Assembly: GCA_029012225.1 (NCBI GenBank) | Contig: JAQXLR010000162.1 | Location: forward strand, 1-32,918 | Reading direction: 5' to 3' | Source of the DNA: Clostridiales bacterium | GTDB taxonomy: Bacteria > Bacillota > Clostridia > Lachnospirales > Lachnospiraceae | DNA: 32,918 nt | Shown: positions 19,097-27,543 of the stretch, in pieces | Numbering within the stretch: position 1 is the first letter of the stretch | Layout: each line of letters begins with the position of its first letter | Translations under genes and position numbers: made by a program | The notes under the pieces: generated by a model | The model's input: only the letters and a program-made list of their open reading frames with translations | Told to the model about the DNA's origin: nothing | The model's database searches: none

Positions 19097-21199
19097 ATGA
19101 CAAAAGAGGATTCTGTTTATCAATTCAACCGGATACAGCAGTATATGCTGCAGATGCGGCCGCTTCTGAAAAAGGAAGCGCTGTTTTCGGATGGCTCATC
19201 GGATTACAGATGGCCGGTGGAGCCAAAGGCGGGAGGGAAGGTTACAATACGATTCCGAACCGCGAAGGATAATGTAGATGCTGTCCGGCTGTGCACGCCG
19301 GGCAGGCATTATCAAATGACAAAGACGGAGACAACATCGGTTTTTGACTACTATTCGGTTACGCTTGAACTGGGAGAGGATGTGTTCTCCTACTGTTTCG
19401 AAGCGGTAACCGGCTTGCTGCATGTATTTTTTGACCGATACGGAGTGAGCAGGCAGGTGCGGGAGGAATATATGTTCCGGATCATTCCCGGCTTTTCCAC
19501 ACCGGAATGGTCAAAGGGGGCGGTGATGTATCAGATTCTCGTGGATCGATTTTACAATGGTGATACGAGCAATGATGTGCTGACAGACGAATATTTTTAT
19601 ATTCGCGGCAACAGCAAAAAAATGGATGATTGGGAAACCTATCCGTCCGAATTTTCCGTGGCAGAGTTTTACGGTGGAGATTTGGAGGGAGTACGGCAGA
19701 AGTTGGATTATCTTTCCGGACTCGGCGTGGAGGTCATCTATTTTAATCCACTGTTTGTCTCTCCCTCTAACCACAAATATGACATACAGGATTATGACTA
19801 TATTGATCCGCATTATGGCGTGATTGTTGAGGATGAAGGGGAGCTTTTAAAGGATGGCGTCAATGACAACCGAAGGGCAGGGCGCTATGTGACACGTGTG
19901 ACAAACAGGAGAAATCTGGAGGCAAGCAACCAGCTTTTTATACGGCTGGTGGAGGAAATCCATGCCCGCGGTATGAGAGTAATCATAGACGGAGTATTCA
20001 ATCACTGCGGCTCCTTTCACAAGTGGTTGGACAGAGAGGAAATCTATGCGGAAAATGGGGAGTATGCAGTCGGGGCATTTGTGATGGCAGATAGTCCGTA
20101 TCGTGATTATTTTACCTTTCAGGATAAAAATTCATGGCCTTTTAATGGAACCTATGAAGGCTGGTGGGGGCACGATACTCTGCCAAAGCTTAATTATGAG
20201 GGCTCTAAGCTTTTGTATGAAAAGATGCTTCAAATTGCCGCAAAGTGGGTATCGCCCCCATATAATGCGGATGGCTGGCGTTTGGATGTGGCGGCAGATT
20301 TGGGGCATTCGCGGGAGATGAATCATCGCTTCTGGAGGGATTTTCGCAAAACGGTCAAGGCTGCGAATCCGAATGCCATTATTTTGGCTGAGCACTATGG
20401 CGATCCGAAGGAATGGCTGGAACAGGGCGATCAGTGGGATACGGTTATGAATTACGATGCCTTTATGGAGCCTCTGACCTGGTTTTTGACCGGAGTAGAG
20501 AAGCATAGTGATGAGGCAGAGCCGCAGCGAAAGGGCAGAATCGAGGATTTTGAGGGGGCGATGCGCCATTACATGGCACGTTTCCAGACCTCTCAGCTTT
20601 TGTCTGCGATGAATGAATTGTCCAATCACGACCACTCGCGCTTTATGACAAGGACAAGCGGAAAGGTGGGGCGTGCGGAAAGTCTTGGAGCAGATGCCGC
20701 TTCTGAGGGCATAAGACCGGGCGTGTTTCGGGCGGCGGTTGTCGTGCAGATGACATGGCCCGGGGCACCGACCGTGTATTACGGAGATGAGGCAGGTGTC
20801 TGCGGATTTACCGACCCGGATAACAGAAGAACCTATCCCTGGGGCAAAGAGGATATCGTCTTAATCGATTTTCATCGTGACATGATTCAGCTTCATAAAA
20901 ACAATCCGGCATTTCGGACAGGCTCCTTCCGGTTTCTTCCGGGTGGGGAGAATTTGCTCTGCTATGCGAGGTTTAACAGAAAGCAGCAGTTTGTCATTGT
21001 TGTAAACAATGCGGAGTATGACAGGGAGGTAGAGCTTCCGGTCTGGACGGCAGAGATACCGATGGAGGCGATGCTGGATCGAATTTTAATTACCACGGAA
21101 GCGGGATATTCCCCGATGGTAAAGCGATATGAGGTGAAGCGGGGCGTTTTAAAAATAGAGCTGCAGAAGTGCTCCGCGGTAATTTTGCAAAAAGTATAA
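19097..21199 (+). CDS. Glycoside hydrolase family 13 (neopullulanase/alpha-amylase-like), apparently cytoplasmic
   Basis: GVIIDGVFNHCG-like (MRVIIDGVFNHCG), GWRLDVAADLGH, ILAEHYGD, LSNHDHSR; no signal peptide. Confidence 0.92.
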   Translation: MTKEDSVYQFNRIQQYMLQMRPLLKKEALFSDGSSDYRWPVEPKAGGKVTIRFRTAKDNVDAVRLCTPGRHYQMTKTETTSVFDYYSVTLELGEDVFSYCFEAVTGLLHVFFDRYGVSRQVREEYMFRIIPGFSTPEWSKGAVMYQILVDRFYNGDTSNDVLTDEYFYIRGNSKKMDDWETYPSEFSVAEFYGGDLEGVRQKLDYLSGLGVEVIYFNPLFVSPSNHKYDIQDYDYIDPHYGVIVEDEGELLKDGVNDNRRAGRYVTRVTNRRNLEASNQLFIRLVEEIHARGMRVIIDGVFNHCGSFHKWLDREEIYAENGEYAVGAFVMADSPYRDYFTFQDKNSWPFNGTYEGWWGHDTLPKLNYEGSKLLYEKMLQIAAKWVSPPYNADGWRLDVAADLGHSREMNHRFWRDFRKTVKAANPNAIILAEHYGDPKEWLEQGDQWDTVMNYDAFMEPLTWFLTGVEKHSDEAEPQRKGRIEDFEGAMRHYMARFQTSQLLSAMNELSNHDHSRFMTRTSGKVGRAESLGADAASEGIRPGVFRAAVVVQMTWPGAPTVYYGDEAGVCGFTDPDNRRTYPWGKEDIVLIDFHRDMIQLHKNNPAFRTGSFRFLPGGENLLCYARFNRKQQFVIVVNNAEYDREVELPVWTAEIPMEAMLDRILITTEAGYSPMVKRYEVKRGVLKIELQKCSAVILQKV

Positions 21200-21207
21200 T
21201 TCTTATC

Positions 21208-21236
21208 TTGCCTGTAGCATCCTTTTGTGTTATAAT
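21208..21236 (+). promoter_or_regulatory. Promoter of tRNA-Tyr
   Basis: TTGCCT (21208-21213), 17-bp spacer, TATAAT (21231-21236). Confidence 0.75.
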
Positions 21237-21265
21237 ATATAGCTGTCAGGAGTTCCTGACAAGAT

Positions 21266-21347
21266 GGGCAGATTCCCGAGTGGCCAAAGGGGACAGACTG
21301 TAAATCTGCTGCATATTGCTTCGGTGGTTCGAATCCACCTCTGCCCA
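21266..21347 (+). tRNA. tRNA-Tyr (GTA)
   Basis: GGGCAGA/TCTGCCC acceptor, CAGA-CTGTAAA-TCTG anticodon arm, extended variable arm, GGTTCGAATCC T-arm; CCA not encoded. Confidence 0.95.
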
Positions 21348-21358
21348 TTTTAAACTGC

Positions 21359-21396
21359 AAAAAAGCCTTTCTACCTTAGGGTAGGGAGGCTTTTTT
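21359..21396 (+). terminator. Intrinsic terminator of tRNA-Tyr
   Basis: AAAAAAGCCT-TT-CTACC / GGTAG-GG-AGGCTTTTTT. Confidence 0.85.
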
Positions 21397-21398
21397 GC

Positions 21399-24158
21399 GT
21401 GATAGGAGGGAAAGAAAGTGTCATAAAGCAGGGGGGACGTCACATAAGATTGTCTTATCAAAACAGGGGAATATATTCCGGAAATGAGGGAGCTATGACA
21501 GGACAATATGGGACAGGGCAAAGGGAGAGAGGGCAGAACCGCTTGGAGGATGAGGAGAAAAAATCAGTGCTCGAGAGCTTTTTGGAGCAGCTCAACGATC
21601 CGTTGATTTTTATTCTCTTTGTGGCGGCTGCGATTTCACTGCTGCTTAAGGAGATCGGCGATATGATGATTATTCTTGCCGTGGTGTTTGTAAATGCCGT
21701 AATCGGAGTGATTCAGGAGGGAAGGGCAAAAAGAGCGTTGGAAGCGCTTAAGGAAATGACAAGCCCTCACGCTGTGATTCGGGAAAATGATCGGATTTGC
21801 GAGATTCCCGCAATCGATTTGGCAGTGGGAGATGTGGTGGTGCTGACTGCGGGCTGTCAGGTACCGGCAGATCTGGAGCTCACCACGGCAGTCAATTTAA
21901 AAATAGAGGAATCTGCATTGACCGGAGAGTCGGTTCCCGTGTCCAAGAATACGAAAGATAAGAGAAAGGCTTATATGTCAACCAATGTCACAAGCGGGCG
22001 TGGCGAGGGGATTGTCACGGCAATTGGAATGGATACGGAGATTGGAAAAATTGCAAGAATGCTAAGAGATGCAAAGACAGAGCAGACGCCGCTGCAAAAG
22101 CGGCTGGGAGATTTGGGAAAGCTGCTTTCCGGAATCTCGGTCTTTTTATGTGCACTTTTGTTTGTCCTTGCGATTTTGCAAAAAAGGAATGTTGTGGAGA
22201 TGCTGATTACCGCAATTTCTCTGGCGGTGGCTGCGGTGCCTGAGGGGCTTCCTGCCATTGTGACCATGGTACTGGCGCTTTCGGTATCCCGCATGGTTCG
22301 GGTCAATACGATTGTCAAGAGACTTCCAAGCGTAGAGACACTCGGTTGCGTTTCGGTCGTGTGCTCAGATAAGACAGGCACGCTGACACAGAACAAAATG
22401 ACAGTGACACGCTGCTATACAGACGGAAAAATCGGACAGCCGCAAGGTCTGCATCAAGGGAAAGACCGCTTCTTTTTGCAAGGCTTTACCTTGTGCAATG
22501 ATGCCTCTCTCGCAGATGGGAAGCGGTTTGGAGACCCGACGGAGCTTGCGCTGCTTGATATGGCGGCACTGCTTGATATCAGCAAGGAAAAGCTGGAGCA
22601 AAAGCTGCCGCGCAAGGCCGAGATTGCCTTTGATTCAGAGAGAAAGATGATGACGACGATGCACATGGAAGGGGGGAGAGGGACATCCTATACAAAGGGC
22701 TCTCCGGATGAGATTTTATCTCGCTGTCGGTTTGTGTGGCAGGACGGAGAAAAGAAGCCGATTACACCGGAGCATAAAAAGGAATTTCAGCGAGTCTTGG
22801 AGGAATTTACGGGAGGCGGCTTGCGTGTTTTGGCTCTCGGAATGAGAGATCATGTGTTTGGTGCGGAGGAAAACGGCTTGACCTTCCTTGGGATGGTAGG
22901 AATGGAAGACCCGCTCCGCCCCGAGGCAAAGGCGGCGGTCGAAGAATTTTATCATGCGGGGGTAAAGACTATTATGATTACCGGAGACCGCATGGACACC
23001 GCCTTTGCCATTGCAAAAGAGCTTGGCATTGCGCAAAAAAAGGAGCAGTGCATTTCGGGCGAGGAGCTGGAGCTGATGAGCGAGGAGGAGCTTGCAAAAA
23101 AGCTGCCGCAGCTTTCGGTATTCGCGCATGTATCACCCGAGCATAAGGTGCGTATTGTCGCAGCCTGCAAGAAAAATGGAGAGATTACGGCTATGACGGG
23201 AGACGGTGTCAACGATGCCCCATCCCTAAAGTCAGCAGACGTCGGAATTGCCATGGGGATAGCAGGAACGGATGTGGCAAAGGGGGCAGCAGACATTGTG
23301 CTGACAGACGATAATTTTGCAACAATTGCAAAGGCGATTGCACAGGGAAGATGCATCTATGAAAACATTCGAAAATCGGTGGTCTTTCTCCTATCCTCCA
23401 ATTTCGGAGAAATCATTACCATGCTTTTGGCAGTGGCATGTGGTTTGGCGACGCCGCTGCGCTCCAGCCATATTTTGTGGGTCAATCTGATTACAGACTC
23501 CTTGCCTGCTCTCGCACTTGGAATTGACGAGGAGGAGAACAAAAGCTATATGGACAGACGACCAAGAGGAAAGGATGAGAGCATTTTTGCGGGGGGAGGA
23601 TTTGGATGTACCTGCTTTTACGGCATATTGATTGCAGGAATCAGTATTACTGCATTTTTGCAGCTGCCGGTTGGAACCTTGCTAAAGCAGGGGGCTCCGG
23701 TTACGATTGCGGGAATCAAAGAAATTCTAAGTCAGCCCGGAATCCTAAATTGCTGTCAGACGTATGCCTTTACGGTACTTGGAATGGCAGAGCTTTTTCA
23801 TGCGGTGGGAATGCGGGATGTGGAGACATCCATCTTTCGTATGAATCATATGGGAAATAAGCTGATGATACTTGCCGTCATCACGGGAATTGGCCTTCAG
23901 ATTATGGTTACCGAGGTTCCCTACTGTATCGAGCTTTTTGAGACCTGTAGATTGGGGGTGTATGACTGGGTAAAACTCATGGTCTTATCGGCAATGCCGC
24001 TCGTGGCACATGAGCTTTTAATCCTGCTCTCTTGCCTCTCAAACAGAGAGCAGGATAGGGAGATAGACCAAAGAAGAACCGCATACACAGAGTATGGAGA
24101 GCCAACCGGGGCAAGAAGCAGGATGCAAACCTCGGCAACCTATGAGCGGTGGCACTAA
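21399..24158 (+). CDS. Cation-transporting P-type ATPase (SERCA/PMR1-like Ca2+ ATPase)
   Basis: SDKTGTLTQNKMTVT phosphorylation motif, MTGDGVNDAPSLKSADVGIAMG, LTGESVPV; exact start uncertain. Confidence 0.93.
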   Translation: MIGGKESVIKQGGRHIRLSYQNRGIYSGNEGAMTGQYGTGQRERGQNRLEDEEKKSVLESFLEQLNDPLIFILFVAAAISLLLKEIGDMMIILAVVFVNAVIGVIQEGRAKRALEALKEMTSPHAVIRENDRICEIPAIDLAVGDVVVLTAGCQVPADLELTTAVNLKIEESALTGESVPVSKNTKDKRKAYMSTNVTSGRGEGIVTAIGMDTEIGKIARMLRDAKTEQTPLQKRLGDLGKLLSGISVFLCALLFVLAILQKRNVVEMLITAISLAVAAVPEGLPAIVTMVLALSVSRMVRVNTIVKRLPSVETLGCVSVVCSDKTGTLTQNKMTVTRCYTDGKIGQPQGLHQGKDRFFLQGFTLCNDASLADGKRFGDPTELALLDMAALLDISKEKLEQKLPRKAEIAFDSERKMMTTMHMEGGRGTSYTKGSPDEILSRCRFVWQDGEKKPITPEHKKEFQRVLEEFTGGGLRVLALGMRDHVFGAEENGLTFLGMVGMEDPLRPEAKAAVEEFYHAGVKTIMITGDRMDTAFAIAKELGIAQKKEQCISGEELELMSEEELAKKLPQLSVFAHVSPEHKVRIVAACKKNGEITAMTGDGVNDAPSLKSADVGIAMGIAGTDVAKGAADIVLTDDNFATIAKAIAQGRCIYENIRKSVVFLLSSNFGEIITMLLAVACGLATPLRSSHILWVNLITDSLPALALGIDEEENKSYMDRRPRGKDESIFAGGGFGCTCFYGILIAGISITAFLQLPVGTLLKQGAPVTIAGIKEILSQPGILNCCQTYAFTVLGMAELFHAVGMRDVETSIFRMNHMGNKLMILAVITGIGLQIMVTEVPYCIELFETCRLGVYDWVKLMVLSAMPLVAHELLILLSCLSNREQDREIDQRRTAYTEYGEPTGARSRMQTSATYERWH

Positions 24159-24165
24159 AATCGGC

Positions 24166-25584
24166 CTAGCTGTTGCCGGTGTTGTGACCAAGAGCATCTT
24201 CCATCTGTGCCAATGTTTTCTTGTCCAGATTGTAAATCACGGCATAGGAGATAAACTGGAAGATGGCGCTTGCAAGATAAAGTGCTGCAGTCAGCGTGAG
24301 CATGTTTGCTGCTGTCTCGGGAGTCTGGTTGGAGCCCAGGGATTCGTTGTAGCCAAAGGCGGCAGCAAGCACAAGTCCGAGTGAAGGGCCGACGCCTTGC
24401 GCCAACTTGCGGAAGAAAGAATGCAGTGCATAGGTTGTTCCTTCCTCACGGACACCAAACTTCCATTCGGCATAATCCATTGCATCTGCCATCAAGGCCC
24501 AGCTTACACAAGTTCCGATACCGGAGCCTGCTGCGTTTAAGAGCTGGCAGCCTATAAAAAGAGCAAGTCCTTTTCCGTCCGGTGTGATCGGAAGGAGGAG
24601 CATCAGCACATAGGCAAGCACGCAGACAAAGGATCCGACGGAGATGGCCTCCTTTTTACCAAATCGTTTTACAATCCGTCCGATAAAAGGCATAAACAGG
24701 AACATGCCAAGCATAGAGGACATGGAGACAAGGCCGGAAATCTGTGCATTTTTAAAATAGGACTGAAACATAATCTGTGAGGAAATGTTTGCCCCATACA
24801 TACCGATGAACATGGCGACGGGAGCCAACGTAGCACCCACTGCAGCGCGGTTTCTAAGGAAATTCCCCATTGCCTTAAATACATTAAACTTAGGAGTATC
24901 TTCCTTGCAGGTAACCTTGACCGCAACCCGCTCGATGGTGTTTCGAATCATAAACTGGAAGGATAAAAAGCCCAACACTCCCATGACGAGCGCAATCAGG
25001 AAGATGCGGCTGCCAACCAGATTATCGTTGGAATCGTAAACCAAAAACGGCAGAAGAATCATCGTCAAAATATTCCCGGACATGGAGCCGATGGAGCGCC
25101 AGGTAGAGAGCTGTGCCCGCTCCGCAGGGTCGGCTGAAATCAGTGGAAGCATGGAGCCGTAGGGAACATTTGCAACGGTGTAAAATGCATCCCAGATAAC
25201 ATATCCTGCGATAAACAGAAGATTTTTGGCCATTGCGGGAGCTCCTGTCCAAGGGATGTAGCAGAGCGCACCTGCGAAGGTCAGACCGATCGAGCCGATA
25301 AGGATATAAGTTCGAAATTTGCCGAGCTTATAGGTGCGGCGGTCTGCATCAATCATCGCACCAATCAGCGGATCGTTGATTGCATCCCATACCTGCACAA
25401 TAATCAGCAGAGTGGCCATAACGACCGAATCAATTCCCATGTACTGGGTCCAAAAGAGAGCCAGAAAGCTCTTAAGCGCAAAGCTCATGTTGCATCCGAA
25501 GTCTCCAACGCCATAGGCTACCTTATCGCGCATACCGAATTTGCGGAAGCCGTTGGCATCAACAGCAGTGTTTCCTTTGCTCAT
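24166..25584 (-). CDS. Glycoside-pentoside-hexuronide (GPH) family sugar:cation symporter, MFS
   Basis: KVAYGVGDFGCNMSFALKSFLALFWTQYMGID, QVWDAINDPLIGAMIDADRRTYKLGKFRTYIL. Confidence 0.9.
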   Translation of the reverse strand: MSKGNTAVDANGFRKFGMRDKVAYGVGDFGCNMSFALKSFLALFWTQYMGIDSVVMATLLIIVQVWDAINDPLIGAMIDADRRTYKLGKFRTYILIGSIGLTFAGALCYIPWTGAPAMAKNLLFIAGYVIWDAFYTVANVPYGSMLPLISADPAERAQLSTWRSIGSMSGNILTMILLPFLVYDSNDNLVGSRIFLIALVMGVLGFLSFQFMIRNTIERVAVKVTCKEDTPKFNVFKAMGNFLRNRAAVGATLAPVAMFIGMYGANISSQIMFQSYFKNAQISGLVSMSSMLGMFLFMPFIGRIVKRFGKKEAISVGSFVCVLAYVLMLLLPITPDGKGLALFIGCQLLNAAGSGIGTCVSWALMADAMDYAEWKFGVREEGTTYALHSFFRKLAQGVGPSLGLVLAAAFGYNESLGSNQTPETAANMLTLTAALYLASAIFQFISYAVIYNLDKKTLAQMEDALGHNTGNS

Positions 25585-25605
25585 AAAAAACTCCTTTCGT
25601 TCTTG

Positions 25606-25617
25606 CTTGTATACAAG
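25606..25617. promoter_or_regulatory. Palindromic operator (GntR-like GTATAC core) in the 5' leader of the GPH symporter
   Basis: Perfect 12-bp palindrome CTTGTATACAAG, downstream of a minus-strand TTGCTT-N17-TATAAT promoter. Confidence 0.55.
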
Positions 25618-25863
25618 TAAGTATTATCGTGCTTCTATTATACGTCAGCGGAGAAAGGAAAGCAAGCGAAAAAAAGAGAAAATATGTACATTTCGTTCAA
25701 AAATATTGAATATATGAAAAAAATTTGGATATATTTACCATATTAAGAAGCTGTGTTTCGGGAAATGGATGAAAGAGGGCAGGAAAGAGAAAATTAAAGT
25801 CATGTATACAACAGATGGATGTGCGCCTCTGCGCTTTTATATGGGAGTGTGGAAGGAAATTGC

Positions 25864-25892
25864 TTGAGTTGTAACGGCAAATGCGTTACAAT
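25864..25892 (+). promoter_or_regulatory. Promoter/operator of the TA operon
   Basis: TTGAGT (25864-25869)-N17-TACAAT (25887-25892) overlapped by inverted repeat TTGTAACG-N7-CGTTACAA (25869-25891). Confidence 0.6.
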
Positions 25893-25916
25893 GATATAAA
25901 TAGGAGGTGTTGATTT

Positions 25917-26219
25917 ATGGAGAAGACAGCAACATTAAATTTAAGAGTAAATCCTACTGTGAAAGGACGAGCAGAGGAAGTTTTATCAAAACTAGGGATA
26001 CCTATGTCTACCGCAATAGATATGTATTTGAATCAGATTTCTCTTACCGGAGGAATTCCTTTTGCGGTAACTTTGCCAAAAGTACCTAATTCAATGAATA
26101 TGGATTTGATGACAACAGATGAGCTTCATGCAAAGTTGCAAAAAGGTTATGATGATATAGAAGGCGGAAGAGTACAGAATGCAGCAAATGCATTTGCTCA
26201 TTTCAGGGAGAATCATTAG
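25917..26219 (+). CDS. Type II antitoxin, RelB/DinJ family
   Basis: TLNLRVNPTVKGRAEEVLSKLGIPMSTAIDMYLNQISLTGGIPFAV is the DinJ/RelB ribbon-helix-helix region. Confidence 0.9.
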   Translation: MEKTATLNLRVNPTVKGRAEEVLSKLGIPMSTAIDMYLNQISLTGGIPFAVTLPKVPNSMNMDLMTTDELHAKLQKGYDDIEGGRVQNAANAFAHFRENH

Positions 26220-26220
26220 T

Positions 26221-26541
26221 ATGAAGCAATATACAGTTGAGATTACGGATGAAGCATTGGCAGATATGGAGCAACTTTATAATCATATTGCTTATGTGTT
26301 GTCTGCACCGGAGAATGCAATGGAGCAATATAACCGTATCGCTGATGCGATACTAAAGCTTGATGTTTTCCCGGAACGTTTTCAGATTATGGATTCAGAT
26401 CCGGAACGTTCCAAGGGGATTTATAGAATGTCAGTGGACAATTATTCCGTGTTTTATGTTATGAAAGACGATAGAGTGATTGTAACAGATGTGTTGTATA
26501 GTGCTTCAGATATAGAAAATAGATTAAAAGGTAAGTACTAA
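26221..26541 (+). CDS. Type II toxin, RelE/ParE superfamily
   Basis: YTVEITDEALADMEQLYNHIAYVL...GIYRMSVDNYSVFYVMKDDRVIVTDVLYSASDIENRL; 1 bp after antitoxin stop. Confidence 0.88.
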   Translation: MKQYTVEITDEALADMEQLYNHIAYVLSAPENAMEQYNRIADAILKLDVFPERFQIMDSDPERSKGIYRMSVDNYSVFYVMKDDRVIVTDVLYSASDIENRLKGKY

Positions 26542-26668
26542 AATACTTGGCGAGCGAGGAGACAGAAAATCTTATAGAGTTGGAATTTAACTAAAAGTGT
26601 AACCGAAATTTCAGAAACATAAAACGGCAAACCGTGTAAAATTGAGGCTTCCTCTGACAAAAAAATAA

Positions 26669-26739
26669 AGCGGGTGATGGGAATCGAACCCACGTATCCA
26701 GCTTGGAAGGCTGGTGTTCTACCATTGAACTACACCCGC
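26669..26739 (-). tRNA. tRNA-Gly (TCC)
   Basis: GCGGGTG/CACCCGC acceptor, anticodon loop CTTCCAA, GTGGGTTCGATTCCCAT T-arm. Confidence 0.95.
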
Positions 26740-26768
26740 ATAGGAAAAGATATAAAGTTAGAATGAAA

Positions 26769-26841
<73 letters not shown>

Positions 26842-26856
26842 GTCTCACAATAACGT

Positions 26857-26885
26857 ATTCTACAGGAAAACAGGAGGGATGTCAA
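26857..26885 (-). promoter_or_regulatory. Promoter of the tRNA-Phe/tRNA-Gly unit
   Basis: Minus strand TTGACA (26885-26880), 17-bp spacer, TAGAAT (26862-26857). Confidence 0.8.
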
Positions 26886-26974
26886 GCAGAAAACAAAAAA
26901 ACATGAAACGTACAGTGTCTTCCTTGCGCTTGCGCCAAGTCATCTTCCATGATAAAATAAGGTAGACAAATATC

Positions 26975-27391
26975 CTATTTTTTTCTGTCGCGCTCTAAAA
27001 AGTGCATCTGTCCATCGTCCTGTGAGGGGCGGAACGCAGAATGCACGGACATTGCAGAGTTTTTCACGCATCGCGGGCAGAGTGTACCAAAAGAAATCGG
27101 CACACCACATTTTTGGCAGTGTAATTCATGAATGGCATTGAGGCTTTCGTCCTTATATTCAATTCTTCCGTCATGAATCCACTGCTTTACCTTTTGGCGG
27201 GGAATGTGAAAATGCTCTGCAACATCATACTCTGTTACGTTATGCGTTCGTATATAGTCCTTGACCTTATGAAACAATTCACGTTCCATACAGTCGGGAC
27301 AGACAGAATTTTTATAATTGGGCGGCAGATGGCAGCTGCATATTTCGCAGTATCTGCCGTTTTCCGCGAGATTGTTTTTATTCATAATCAT
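26975..27391 (-). CDS. Small protein with two zinc-ribbon-like Cys clusters and a helix-turn-helix-like middle; resembles YvyF/TIGR03826 flagellar-region protein
   Basis: CEICSCHLP...CPDCMERELFHKVKDYIRTHNVTEYDVAEHFHIPRQKVKQWIHDGRIEY...CQKCG...CPRC; start assigned near ATG 27391 after GAAAGG (ORF track runs longer). Confidence 0.65.
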   Translation of the reverse strand: MIMNKNNLAENGRYCEICSCHLPPNYKNSVCPDCMERELFHKVKDYIRTHNVTEYDVAEHFHIPRQKVKQWIHDGRIEYKDESLNAIHELHCQKCGVPISFGTLCPRCVKNSAMSVHSAFRPSQDDGQMHFLERDRKK

Positions 27392-27543
27392 TACCATGCC
27401 TTTCGTTCTGTGTGAAAAAGTCTCTGTTTGAAACTGTTTCTTGTGCTTATTATAGCATGAATAAAAGAGGATGAAAACTTTTTTGTGATAGTTAGGAAAT
27501 ACGTTGCCGCACGAAAGCGTGGAGCTTAGGAAGGGGAGGACGG

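Noticed and set aside
21399-21560. Possible frameshift at the P-type ATPase N-terminus because it looked atypical
   Set aside because: GAMTGQYGTGQRERGQNRL aligns by length with the usual GLTxxEAxxRLxxYGxNxL N-terminal motif, so the frame seems continuous; only the start is uncertain
26920-26945. CTTGCGCTTGCGCCAAG as terminator for the zinc-ribbon gene
   Set aside because: Arms need a bulge and there is no T-tract in the correct orientation
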